From: Burkholderiales bacterium
Lineage (GTDB): Bacteria > Pseudomonadota > Gammaproteobacteria > Burkholderiales > Casimicrobiaceae
Direction: 5' to 3'
Assembly (NCBI GenBank): GCA_025354075.1
Contig: JANXNO010000461.1
Location: 1 to 11,119, forward strand
Length of the DNA: 11,119 nt
Each line of letters starts with the position of its first letter. The stretch's first letter is position 1. The translations under genes and the position numbers were made by a program. Shown one piece after another: positions 1 to 9,181 of the stretch. The notes beneath the pieces were generated by a model, which was not told where the DNA came from, did not search any database, and worked only from the letters and a program-made list of their open reading frames with translations.

Positions 1-1841
<1,841 letters not shown>

Positions 1842-1963
1842 GGCGCGGGGGAGGCGCTGTTTTGGCGGGAGCCGAACAAACGCGGTAGTTATTGACAACG
1901 AATTCTACTTAAGCGATTGCATCGAACCGGTGGTTGAACCAGCGAACGAACTGTGAACTGGGT

Positions 1964-2083
1964 ACAGCTTTTTCGTGAAATCGTTTAGGAATATGGCATA
2001 GCGGCAGGAAATAGATAAACCCGACTAAATGCATGATTGGTGTCTAAGCCCATATTAAATGGGAATTTAACCGAAAAGCTGTA
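1964..2083. repeat. Long imperfect palindrome, copy A
   Basis: The ends are inverted: TACAGCTTTTTCG on the left (1963-1976) and CCGAAAAGCTGTA on the right (2071-2083). Inside them, ATATGGCATAG (left) pairs imperfectly with CTAAGCCCATAT (right). The same architecture, with similar sequence in the same order, recurs at 8841-8982. A palindrome of about 120 bp with AT-rich ends and no coding capacity fits a small non-autonomous (MITE-like) element or a large structured leader. It fills much of the 433-base gap between the divergent hisZ and hydrolase genes. I see no gene in that gap. Confidence 0.6.
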
Positions 2084-2111
2084 TCGATATTTTGAGTGCC
2101 GAATGCGTTTT

Positions 2112-2165
2112 TGTGGGAGCGGCCTTGGCCGCGATTCGCCAATCGCGACCAACGCCGCTCCCCCA
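2112..2165. repeat. REP-type hairpin upstream of the hydrolase gene
   Basis: The left arm is TGTGGGAGCGGCCTTGGCCG and the right arm is AACGCCGCTCCCCCA, around an inner CGCGATT/AATCGCG stem. It follows palindrome copy A and precedes the promoter-like motif at 2199, the same order as at 8841-9128. Confidence 0.8.
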
Positions 2166-2198
2166 TTTTGATCGCTTGCTCCGTAGTTTCGCAACGAA

Positions 2199-2227
2199 TG
2201 TCTGGTTTCAACGATGGCCTACGTTCT
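2199..2227 (+). promoter_or_regulatory. ECF-type promoter motif TGTC-N19-CGTTCT (hydrolase gene)
   Basis: TGTCTGGTTTC begins at 2199 and CGTTCT at 2222. First-base spacing is 23, the same as in three other upstream regions (7297, 9100, 10867). CGTTCT lies 53 bases before the ATG at 2275. The TGTC and CGT elements about 16 bases apart have the form of -35 and -10 boxes used by several ECF sigma groups. Assignment to the sigma factor at 3441 is inference. Confidence 0.6.
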
Positions 2228-2274
2228 TGCCAGTAACCCCAGCATCGCAACACAAAATCGCAAGGACTTTCATC

Positions 2275-3216
2275 ATGTCTATGACCGGCACGCCTCCGAT
2301 TGCCGTCACCGAATTCGATGCCTTGATGCCACACAACAGAGCGCCGATTTCGCAGCAGACCAACATCGCGTTTTTTTCCGGCTCACGTAACCCGCTTGTT
2401 CGTCGCATCAGCGCGACCTTGTGCGCCGTCGCGCCCGCAACAGCAGCGGCCATTGCGCAAAAACTGATCGCTACGCCACCGCGACACGAGCCGCGATCAT
2501 GGGAGCAAGCGTTGTTGCAAACGGCAGATCGCTTCGATGTGATCGTCGGCAAGCGACGCATTCCTGTCGCCACATGGGGGCAGGAGGCGCCGACCGTGCT
2601 GCTCGTGCATTCTTGGGGCGGTCGCGGCACGCAGATGGGGCGGTTGACCGCCGCGTTGGTCGCTGCTGGCTATCGCGCGGTGAGTTTCGATTTGCCCGCG
2701 CACGGCGAGGCGGGTCAAGGGCAAACCGACATAGTCGAGTGTGCGGCGGCGATTGCTGCCGTGGCAGGAAAGGTGGGCCCAACGCATGGCGTCCTTGCTT
2801 ACTCATTTGGTGTGATGGCAACGCTCCTCGCCGCCCGCGATCACGGGATGGCTATCCCGCGATTAGTCAGTATCGGCGCGTTCGAACACTGCCGCTGGTT
2901 CATGGATGCGGCACGCGCGCATTTGAAATTGAGCGAGGACGTGGCGCAACGAATTTGTGATCGATTCGAGGCACGCCACGGTTATCGCGCGACGTGGAAT
3001 CAACTCTCGGTGGTGGAGTTGTTGCGCGCCGCACGATGCTCAACACTGGTCATCCATGATCGCTTCGATCGCGAAGTGCCGTACTCGCATTCGCACGCCC
3101 TGTGCACCGTGGGCCGACACATCGAAGCGTCCCCCACGGTTGGCCTTGGTCACCGTCGCACGCTGAGCGACGCGGGTGTGATCGCCGCGAGTGTGGCGTA
3201 TTTCAAGCGTGCATAA
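2275..3216 (+). CDS. Alpha/beta-fold hydrolase, substrate unknown
   Basis: The 313-residue protein has the full alpha/beta hydrolase signature. VLLVHSWGGRG (residues 108-118) is the strand and oxyanion-hole loop. AYSFG (175-179) is the nucleophile elbow with Ser177. HDRFDREVP (261-269) supplies the acid, Asp265 or Asp262, and GLGHRR (290-295) the catalytic His293. The elbow starts with Ala instead of the usual Gly, a known variant. There is no signal peptide, so the enzyme is probably cytosolic. I chose ATG 2275 because AAGGA (2262-2266) sits eight bases upstream; the open frame extends back to 2092, but that part runs through a REP hairpin and is not protein-like. The promoter motif at 2199 links it to the genes at 7360, 9182 and 10956, suggesting joint control with the sigma/kinase locus. 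The substrate cannot be read from sequence. Confidence 0.88.
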   Translation: MSMTGTPPIAVTEFDALMPHNRAPISQQTNIAFFSGSRNPLVRRISATLCAVAPATAAAIAQKLIATPPRHEPRSWEQALLQTADRFDVIVGKRRIPVATWGQEAPTVLLVHSWGGRGTQMGRLTAALVAAGYRAVSFDLPAHGEAGQGQTDIVECAAAIAAVAGKVGPTHGVLAYSFGVMATLLAARDHGMAIPRLVSIGAFEHCRWFMDAARAHLKLSEDVAQRICDRFEARHGYRATWNQLSVVELLRAARCSTLVIHDRFDREVPYSHSHALCTVGRHIEASPTVGLGHRRTLSDAGVIAASVAYFKRA

Positions 3217-3229
3217 TCCTGTGACGGAG

Positions 3230-3321
3230 GTAGGGCGGGCACCCCGTGCCCACCGAGTGTCGGCACATGCACTCACCTCCAGTTGCACGCCGTGATGGTG
3301 AGCACAGGCTGACCACCCTAC
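3230..3321. repeat. Intergenic inverted-repeat element between hydrolase and sigma genes
   Basis: The ends are GTAGGGCGGGC and CCACCCTAC, and a tight internal hairpin (GGGCAC/GTGCCC, 3237-3251) lies close to the left end. It starts 13 bases after the hydrolase stop and could end or stabilise that transcript. The core differs from the GTAGGAGCGGC hairpins elsewhere in the window. The rest of the 224-base gap up to 3441 shows no gene. Confidence 0.5.
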
Positions 3322-3440
3322 AAACTAACCGCACCGCTCGCTAGGAACATTCCTTGTTGACGAGACCGTTCATGTCAATGCACACTTCACTCAGCCCGCA
3401 GGTCGCATTGCGGTTCGACCCGAGCCAGCATAGGCAATGC

Positions 3441-4007
3441 ATGACCCCAATCACCAGCGTCACCGAACTCATCAAAGCGGCTGATAACAACGTGCCACGT
3501 GCCGTCAACAAGCTGTTCGACGTGCTGTACAAAGACCTGCGTCGTGTCGCAAACGCGCGGCTACATGCCAATGGTCGCGCGGCCGATATGTCGCCCACCG
3601 TGTTGGTGCATGAGACGTACGAGCGGCTGGTGCAACTGCAAGAGTTGCGCGTCTCGGATCGCAAACAATTTTTTACTTATGCATCAACCGTGATGCGCTC
3701 GGTGATCGTCGACATGGCGCGCGCACGGCTCGCGGATAGACGCGGCGGTGGCGTGGCTGACATCCCCATCAATACGGTGTTGGAAGCGAGCCTCGCCAGC
3801 CCGCTCGATGACAGCGTGGTGCAAATCAACGACGCGCTAGAACAGCTCGCCGCCGTTGAACCGCGCCTCGCGCAGGTGGTTGAGATGCGCTATTTCGGTG
3901 GCCTCAGCATGCAAGAAATTGCCGAAGCGATGGACGTCACCGAGCGCACCGTCGCGCGCGACTGGACGAAAGCGCGCTCGCTGTTGGCTGCGATGCTTTC
4001 GGCGTGA
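3441..4007 (+). CDS. ECF-type RNA polymerase sigma factor (kinase-linked, TIGR02999-like/ECF43-like)
   Basis: This 188-residue sigma-70 family protein should direct RNA polymerase to a specific promoter set. Region 2 spans about residues 20-95 (KLFDVLYKDLRRVA, then SPTVLVHETYERLV, then the FFTYASTVMRSVIVDMAR helix). Region 4 spans about 130-185, with the helix-turn-helix at MQEIAEAMDVTERTVARDW. In place of the acidic residues ECF factors usually carry in region 2.2 it has SPTVLVHE. That is typical of the subfamily encoded beside Ser/Thr kinases; in the Vibrio EcfP/PknT pair, threonine phosphorylation by the kinase activates the sigma factor. Thr53 is the best-placed candidate here. ATG 3441 gives the family's normal length and has TAGG just upstream; ATG 3372 would add 23 residues. 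No anti-sigma gene is visible, and a kinase gene follows directly. Confidence 0.92.
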   Translation: MTPITSVTELIKAADNNVPRAVNKLFDVLYKDLRRVANARLHANGRAADMSPTVLVHETYERLVQLQELRVSDRKQFFTYASTVMRSVIVDMARARLADRRGGGVADIPINTVLEASLASPLDDSVVQINDALEQLAAVEPRLAQVVEMRYFGGLSMQEIAEAMDVTERTVARDWTKARSLLAAMLSA

Positions 4008-4010
4008 TCC

Positions 4011-4087
4011 TTGTGGGAGCGGTTCCACCGCGATTGTCGACATCCGCGCTACCCACCTTTGCTCATCGCGGGAGAACCGCTCCCACA
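4011..4087. repeat. REP-type hairpin between sigma factor and kinase genes
   Basis: The left arm TGTGGGAGCGGTTCCACCGCG pairs with the right arm ending CGCGGGAGAACCGCTCCCACA, a long, well-matched stem with a loop of about 30 bases. It occupies nearly all of the 97-base gap between the sigma stop codon and the kinase start. It could set the relative amounts of the two proteins if they share a transcript. Confidence 0.85.
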
Positions 4088-4104
4088 AAACCGACAAGGC
4101 TAAT

Positions 4105-6927
4105 GTGGCACTAACCACCGACCAACTGCGCAACCTCTCGCGCCTGTACGATCGCTGGCAAAGCGGCGATGCGTCCGCGCGCGATGCCGTGCAGCGCGAG
4201 GTTTACGCCGCGGGCGCGGACGTCGCGCGTGGCTTCGCGCAGATGTTCGCGCATGCGCATACTGAGTCTGCCGCGCCCCTGCTGCCGCCCATTTCGCAGG
4301 CGATGCGCGAAGCCGCTGTGCTGGCTGCGGGGAAATCGAACGCGGGCAACGGAGGCGGTGCCATCAATGCGAATTCAACGCGCTTCGGCACCACGCTGTC
4401 TGATGAAGTACCGAGCCGCGAACCCGGTCAACGTATCGGCCCGTATCGGCTGATCAAAGAGCTCGGTCGTGGTGGCATGGGTGTAGTGTGGCTCGCCGAG
4501 CGTGCCGACGGTCAACACTCGCGGCAAGTCGCACTCAAAATGCCGCTTGTTGAAAACCTCAACTGGCTGCTCGCCGCCCGCTTCGCGCGAGAGCGCAACA
4601 TTCTCGCAAGCTTGGAGCATCCGAGCATCGCGCGGCTCTACGACGCGGGCGTTGATGAGAAGACTCAACCCTACATCGCCATCGAATACGTGCAGGGTCA
4701 ACCAATCACGGAATTCGTCAAAGCAAAGCGGCTTAAGCCCGAAGCCACCGCGCAGCTCTTCATCCGCGTGATTGAGGCTGTCGCCCATGCGCACACGCAG
4801 CTCGTCATCCATCGCGATATCAAGCCATCAAACATTTTGGTGGATGCCAAAGGCGAGCCGCATTTGCTCGATTTCGGCATTGCCAAATTGCTCGATGACG
4901 AGGAATCGCAAAGTGCTGATGCCACGCAACTAACGCGACTTTCAGGCCGTGCTCTCACGCTCGATTACGCCTCGCCCGAGCAAGTCAACAACGCAAGCCT
5001 CGGAACCGCCAGTGACGTGTATTCGCTCGGCATCGTGCTCTACGAATTGCTCACCGGTCGCAGGCCCTACAACCCAAAAGGCTCAACCCGGCGCGATCTG
5101 GAACAAGCCATCCTCGACCAAGACCCAAGCAAGCCGAGCGATCAACTGCTCATGGCGAACACGGGCGACAGCGAATCAGGAAAAAGCGCTCGCCGAATGC
5201 GTGGTGACTTGGACACCGTTGTGCTCAAAGCATTACGCAAAGACCCGAAGCAGCGCTACGCCACAGCGCAAGCATTTGCCGATGATTTGAAGCGGTATCT
5301 GGCGTACGAACCGATTGCTGCAAAGCCGGATGCGGGATGGTATCGAGCGGGGCGGTTTGTGCGGAGGAATCGGTGGGCGGTGTCGACAGGTGCGGCTATT
5401 TTTTTGTTGCTCGCGGTCGGTGTGGTCGTGGTCTCGTTGCAGGCCGTCCGGATCGAGCAACGACGCATTGAGGCTGAGCTTGCCAAGGTGCAGGCGCTTG
5501 AGGCGCTTACAGACTCCGAGGCATCGGCGTATTTGCTGCGCTCAGTCTTGACCAACTCGTCTGGTGCGACTACGTCGGCGGAGCTATTGGCTGCGGCGCA
5601 AGCGCTCATTGAGCAGTTGTATGCGTCGCATCCGGTCACGCGCGCACGGCTACAGCTTGACGTTGCTGACATGCTGATTTCGCGCAGTGAATTCCAATCA
5701 GCGTCGGTTGTTTTAGAACAAGCGGAGCAGTCGGCCCGCCAAGCCACGAGTGCAGATTTAATAGCGAAGGCGCGCTGCACCATCGCTGAAAACAACGGTC
5801 GGCGCGGCCAGTTGACTGAAGCGGGTGCAGAGCTAAATCGCATCATTTCGCAGTATGAGGAAACAATCGGCGCGCAGGCCGAAGGGCTCACCAGTTGCCT
5901 AATCAGTCGCGCCATTTTCCATTCGGAGCGCGGCTCAGCTTCGGCTGCGGTACTGGCCGATGCGTCGCTCGCGCTGAGCCGCATAAAGCCTCGGCCTGGA
6001 ACGCTCAGCACGCGCACCTACCTGATGTCGTTGCTGGCTGAAACCCACATTCAATCGGGTAACTTTGGTGACGGTATTCTGCAATTTCGGCAAGCGCTGG
6101 CACTGCTGGACGCTTCAGGTCAGGGCGAGGTCAACTTAGGCAGCACCGTTCGCGGCGGGCTGTCAATGGCGCTCTCGGAAGCGGGTCAAACGCAGGAAGC
6201 GTTAAGCATCGCACTGCGCAGTTTTGAGGTCGCTGCCCGAGACGGGCGATCCTACAGTCGGCCTGCGGTCGTCAACTATGCGAGCCTATTGCGTGATGTT
6301 GGTCGGTTTGACGAGTCGGAGTCGCTCTTGGCGCGAGCGTTGTTCGACGCAAAACGAGCGGCCGAACCGCGGGCCATTGCCTTCGCAACAGTACACGCTG
6401 GAAGAACAGCCTGCGCAAAAAAAATACGCGCAATCTGCACGGCTCTATCCACCGAAGCTTTGGCGCTCCTGCAGCGACAGGTCGGGCCGCGGCATCCTGT
6501 GATCGCCACCGCGATGACCGCCCGTGGCATCGCGCACCTACTCGACGGCGAATTGGTGCAGGCAGTGGCCATGCTGGAAGATGCGAAGGGCCGCTACGCA
6601 TCGGCCAGTGGTGCGAGGATACGGGGCGTGCTGGCGATGTCCGCATTGGCTGAGACCCACGCAAGCGCGGGTAATATGGCGGCGGCGCGAGAAAACGCGC
6701 TTCAGGCAGTTGCACTTGCCGGACAGTCGATGCATGGCTTTACGCACAGCGAATGGATGGGACGAGCGCTGCTTGCGCTGGCAAGGGTCGAGCTCGCGGC
6801 TCAGCGCGGCGACGTCGCTCGGGGCGCAGCTGCATCGAGCGTTGCCCACTTGCATGCGTCGCTCGGGGAAAACGCCCCCGAGTCTGTCGACGCCCTGCGA
6901 CTTTCAGCATCGCCCTCGCGTCAATAG
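4105..6927 (+). CDS. Transmembrane Ser/Thr protein kinase with helical-repeat (TPR-like) C-terminus
   Basis: The 940-residue protein has a complete Hanks-type kinase domain at about residues 112-395: glycine loop GRGGMG (121-126), ATP-binding Lys145 in VALK, catalytic Asp238 in HRDIKPSN, metal-binding Asp256 in DFG, and SPE (Glu292) closing the activation loop. One membrane segment follows at about 424-446. About 490 residues of Ala/Leu-rich paired helices make up the rest, TPR-like and presumably the signal-sensing, periplasmic side. I chose GTG 4105 because AAGG lies five bases upstream; the frame stays open back to 3856, but that stretch overlaps the sigma gene and a REP. The likely client is the sigma factor encoded 97 bases upstream. 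An A8 run at 6417-6424 is a possible slippage site. The protein ends abruptly, and related sequence reappears in another frame downstream. Confidence 0.93.
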   Translation: MALTTDQLRNLSRLYDRWQSGDASARDAVQREVYAAGADVARGFAQMFAHAHTESAAPLLPPISQAMREAAVLAAGKSNAGNGGGAINANSTRFGTTLSDEVPSREPGQRIGPYRLIKELGRGGMGVVWLAERADGQHSRQVALKMPLVENLNWLLAARFARERNILASLEHPSIARLYDAGVDEKTQPYIAIEYVQGQPITEFVKAKRLKPEATAQLFIRVIEAVAHAHTQLVIHRDIKPSNILVDAKGEPHLLDFGIAKLLDDEESQSADATQLTRLSGRALTLDYASPEQVNNASLGTASDVYSLGIVLYELLTGRRPYNPKGSTRRDLEQAILDQDPSKPSDQLLMANTGDSESGKSARRMRGDLDTVVLKALRKDPKQRYATAQAFADDLKRYLAYEPIAAKPDAGWYRAGRFVRRNRWAVSTGAAIFLLLAVGVVVVSLQAVRIEQRRIEAELAKVQALEALTDSEASAYLLRSVLTNSSGATTSAELLAAAQALIEQLYASHPVTRARLQLDVADMLISRSEFQSASVVLEQAEQSARQATSADLIAKARCTIAENNGRRGQLTEAGAELNRIISQYEETIGAQAEGLTSCLISRAIFHSERGSASAAVLADASLALSRIKPRPGTLSTRTYLMSLLAETHIQSGNFGDGILQFRQALALLDASGQGEVNLGSTVRGGLSMALSEAGQTQEALSIALRSFEVAARDGRSYSRPAVVNYASLLRDVGRFDESESLLARALFDAKRAAEPRAIAFATVHAGRTACAKKIRAICTALSTEALALLQRQVGPRHPVIATAMTARGIAHLLDGELVQAVAMLEDAKGRYASASGARIRGVLAMSALAETHASAGNMAAARENALQAVALAGQSMHGFTHSEWMGRALLALARVELAAQRGDVARGAAASSVAHLHASLGENAPESVDALRLSASPSRQ

Positions 6928-6980
6928 TGATTGGGGTGTCGTGTATCCCGCTATGTGTCGGCGGGGGTATTCCGTCGCTC

Positions 6981-7178
6981 CACGAGCAGCACAAAGACTT
7001 TCCAACTAGTGCAAGAGTGGGCTCTGCGCTACTGATGCTGGGCCAGGTGCAGGTGGCGCTGGGCAACAAGGTTGATGCACGCGCTGCCTTCAAAGAGGCG
7101 CTAACCCAGTTGGAATCTGCAGTAGGGGCAGACACGCCCCAAGCGCAGCAAGCTCGGCGATTTTTGACGGAAATTTGA
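6981..7178 (+). pseudogene. Orphan 3' fragment resembling the C-terminus of a TPR-containing kinase
   Basis: In a different frame from the kinase, 6981-7178 encodes about 65 residues ending in a stop. They contain ARVGSALLMLGQVQVAL and DARAAFKEALTQLESAVG, a classic helical-repeat pattern. The fragment matches the kinase's own last repeat (ALLALARVELAAQRG, then HLHASLGENAPESVDALRL) position for position but is clearly diverged. It has no convincing start codon or ribosome site. It is either the remnant of a duplicated kinase gene or the kinase's true terminal repeat cut off by a frameshift or small rearrangement around 6900-6980. Confidence 0.55.
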
Positions 7179-7197
7179 AGTGTGGTAACGCCTAGCC

Positions 7198-7250
7198 GTA
7201 GGCTGGGTTGAAACCCCAGCGACCCGCCCAGCCGGCGCTCGGTGCTGGGT
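7198..7250. repeat. Double hairpin in the gap before the RCC1 gene
   Basis: There are two adjacent stems: GCTGGG/CCCAGC around TTGAAAC (7202-7220), and CCCAGC/GCTGGG (7227-7232 with 7244-7249). The GTAGGCTGGGTTGAAACCCCAGC form is another common bacterial intergenic repeat type. It may end the kinase transcript. No U-tract follows. Confidence 0.6.
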
Positions 7251-7296
7251 GTCGACCCCGACTGCGCCGTGATCACCCAAAAAATTTCCTCCGCAA

Positions 7297-7325
7297 TGTC
7301 CGTTTTGGCTTTGGGATCGCGTTCT
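7297..7325 (+). promoter_or_regulatory. ECF-type promoter motif TGTC-N19-CGTTCT (RCC1 gene)
   Basis: TGTCCGTTTTG begins at 7297 and CGTTCT at 7320, with first-base spacing 23 as in the other three copies. It is 40 bases before the GTG at 7360. This copy has diverged flanks and no GTAGGAGCGGC-type REP beside it. The conserved boxes are therefore less easily explained as passive copying of a repeat. Confidence 0.6.
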
Positions 7326-7359
7326 TCAGTGCAGTCGTCACTACGCAAGGAGCACGCAG

Positions 7360-8721
7360 GTGTCACGTTATCTCTCATTTCTAGCCGCGAGCGTCGCCAG
7401 CCTGTCTTTGCTATTCGCCCCCGCCGCGCAAGGCGAAACCTACACGCAGGTAGCGAGTTCGTTCAACCACTCCTGCGCGATTTATGGCAGTGGTGGTTTG
7501 CATTGTTGGGGGCTCAACGCGTCGGGGCAGTTGGGCGATGGCACGACTACCAATTCGGCGATTCCGGTGGTGGTGCCGGGGTTAACCGGCGTGACCTCCG
7601 TCTCGGCGGGGCGTGTTCATACCTGCGCGCTGGCGCAGGGCGTGGTGAAGTGCTGGGGTGAAGGCATCGAAGGTCAGCTTGGTAACGGTACGACCAATTC
7701 AAGCCCGACGCCGGTGCCGGTGGTTGGTCTGTCCATCATCGGCCGTGAGGTGGTAGCAGTCGCGGTGGGGGCGGACTTTAGCTGTGCGCAAATGCGAAAT
7801 CTCTCCTCTGGTGACGGCTCCGTGCGCTGCTGGGGGGGCAATTCGGCAGGGCAGGTCGGCAGTGGTTCGGCCAGCGCGCAAGTATTGACGCCTGCGACCG
7901 TGTCGGGCTTGACCGGCGTGACGCATCTCACCGCTGGGTCGTACTTCGCCTGCGCGGTGACGGGCGGCACGGTGCGCTGCTGGGGCAGCGGAGTCAACGG
8001 TCAGTTTGGCAACGGTGGCTCGGTTAGTAGCAGCGTGCCAGTAGCGGCGGCGACCGGCGTCACCACGGCCACGTTGGTCACCGCTGGGGGCGCGCATGTG
8101 TGCGCGGCCAATGGCAGCACGGGCGACGCGTGGTGCTGGGGTGACCGCACGTTCGGGCAGGTGGGTGATGGCGTCGTGGCGAGCGGTAGCCCCAGAACGT
8201 CGCCTTATTACTTCGGTGCGTCGTTTCGGCCGACCAAGATTTTTGCGGCCAATGCGGGCAACTGTGCGGTGGTGAGCGGTCAGGCGTTTTGCTGGGGGCT
8301 CAACAATCAAGGGCAGTTGGGAAACGTGGGACAACCCACCGGCAACAGCGCTCTACCGCTGCCAGTAACGGGCCAGAGTAGCGGCGTGGCGACGATGGCG
8401 GCCGGTCTCAACCACGCGTGCACGATCAGCACAGCGGGGGCCATGAACTGCTGGGGCGACAACACGCTCGGCCAGCGCGGCAGCGCGCCGTTCGGTACGG
8501 GAACGCCGGTGTACAGCCCCATCGGCGTCGTCAAATGCAGCCTTGATCTCGACGGTGACGGGCAAGTGCTGGCCACGACTGATGCGGTGCTGATGGCCCG
8601 TGCAGCGCTGGGCTACAGCGGCGCAGCGCTGACGGCTAACGCATTGAGCGCCGCGGCGCCGCGACGGACTTCAACCGATTTGCTAAGTTATTTGTCGGCG
8701 AGTTGTGGGGTTGCACCTTAG
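7360..8721 (+). CDS. Secreted RCC1-repeat (beta-propeller) protein with C-terminal dockerin/EF-hand-like module
   Basis: The 453-residue protein starts at GTG 7360, with AAGGAG (7347-7352) seven bases upstream. A signal peptide (hydrophobic stretch LSFLAASVASLSLLF, probable cleavage after AAQG near residue 25) predicts export. About seven RCC1-type repeats follow, each with a CWG/GQLG-like signature (CWGLNASGQLGDG is clearest). Such repeats fold as a seven-bladed propeller. Nearly every repeat has a pair of cysteines (HSCAI with HCWG, HTCAL with KCWG, HVCAA with WCWG), which suits disulfides outside the cytoplasm. From residue 393 the tail changes to CSLDLDGDGQVLATTD followed by an ARAALG helix, resembling a calcium-binding dockerin/EF-hand loop. 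The interrupted gene at 9182 has the same tail. The binding partner is unknown. Confidence 0.9.
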   Translation: MSRYLSFLAASVASLSLLFAPAAQGETYTQVASSFNHSCAIYGSGGLHCWGLNASGQLGDGTTTNSAIPVVVPGLTGVTSVSAGRVHTCALAQGVVKCWGEGIEGQLGNGTTNSSPTPVPVVGLSIIGREVVAVAVGADFSCAQMRNLSSGDGSVRCWGGNSAGQVGSGSASAQVLTPATVSGLTGVTHLTAGSYFACAVTGGTVRCWGSGVNGQFGNGGSVSSSVPVAAATGVTTATLVTAGGAHVCAANGSTGDAWCWGDRTFGQVGDGVVASGSPRTSPYYFGASFRPTKIFAANAGNCAVVSGQAFCWGLNNQGQLGNVGQPTGNSALPLPVTGQSSGVATMAAGLNHACTISTAGAMNCWGDNTLGQRGSAPFGTGTPVYSPIGVVKCSLDLDGDGQVLATTDAVLMARAALGYSGAALTANALSAAAPRRTSTDLLSYLSASCGVAP

Positions 8722-8753
8722 GTGTTGATCGGTGACATTCTGCGCAAACGGCG

Positions 8754-8813
8754 CGTAGGCGCATTTATCGCCGCGATGGATGGCTGGCGCATCGCGGGAT
8801 CAAAGCGCCTACG
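8754..8813. repeat. REP-type hairpin downstream of the RCC1 gene
   Basis: The outer arms CGTAGGCGC and GCGCCTACG are perfectly complementary, with an inner CGCGATG/CATCGCG stem. It lies 33 bases after the RCC1 stop codon and may protect or terminate that transcript. It is the first of three structured elements filling the 460-base gap before the delta-60 gene, which contains no gene. Confidence 0.8.
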
Positions 8814-8840
8814 GGCATCATCGCTCCGCTGAAAAGCATT

Positions 8841-8982
8841 GATTTTTTTGTAGCAGCTTTCATGCGAGAACGCCGTTCCATATGGGCATAGGCGCAGTTT
8901 TACATAAATACCGGGTTTATGCATAAATCGATGCTAAGCCCAAGTTGAGTGGTCGTTTCAGAAAAAAGCTATTAACAAAATC
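8841..8982. repeat. Long imperfect palindrome, copy B
   Basis: The ends begin GATTTTTTTGTAGCAGC and finish AGCTATTAACAAAATC in inverted orientation. Inner matches are TATGGGCATAG with CTAAGCCCAAG, and a TTTATGCATAAA centre. Like copy A it is non-coding and AT-rich, contains TATGGGCATAG/CTAAGCCCA blocks in the same order, and is followed by a REP and a promoter motif. Confidence 0.6.
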
Positions 8983-8996
8983 CGCGAGCCAAAACC

Positions 8997-9065
8997 TGTA
9001 GGCGCGGCTCTGCCGCGACCCGCGTCCGCTTCGGCAACATGGGTCTCGGCAGAGCCGCGCCTACA
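8997..9065. repeat. REP-type hairpin with a perfect 19-bp stem
   Basis: TGTAGGCGCGGCTCTGCCG (8997-9015) is exactly complementary to CGGCAGAGCCGCGCCTACA (9047-9065). It is the best-preserved REP in the window, suggesting recent arrival or active maintenance. The loop CGCGTCCGCTTCGGCAAC closely matches the loop of the element at 10763. Confidence 0.9.
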
Positions 9066-9099
9066 ACTGCGCGCCGCAGTATCGTTGCTTTTTTCGCAA

Positions 9100-9128
9100 T
9101 GTCTGGTTTCGCCGACTGCGCTCGTTCT
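9100..9128 (+). promoter_or_regulatory. ECF-type promoter motif TGTC-N19-CGTTCT (delta-60 gene)
   Basis: TGTCTGGTTTC begins at 9100 and CGTTCT at 9123, with first-base spacing 23. It is 59 bases before the ATG at 9182. The preceding TTTCGCA is shared with the copies at 2199 and 10867. Confidence 0.6.
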
Positions 9129-9181
9129 ATGCCTTGCTGACGTCGCATATCCGTGGCTTCCAGTCTTGCAAGGATTTTTTG

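Noticed and set aside
2092..2274. N-terminal extension of the hydrolase
   Set aside because: It would encode a REP hairpin and the promoter motif as protein; the AAGGA at 2262 and start of family-like sequence favour ATG 2275.
3258..3286. Possible fifth promoter motif before the sigma gene (autoregulation)
   Set aside because: TGTCGG is present, but at the right distance the sequence is AGTTGC, matching CGTTCT only in GTT. Too weak to call.
3856..4104. N-terminal extension of the kinase
   Set aside because: It overlaps the sigma factor in another frame and runs through a REP; GTG 4105 has an RBS.
7699..8334. 211-codon minus-strand frame inside the RCC1 gene
   Set aside because: Shadow of a repetitive GC-rich gene; the plus-strand product has a signal peptide and clear repeats.
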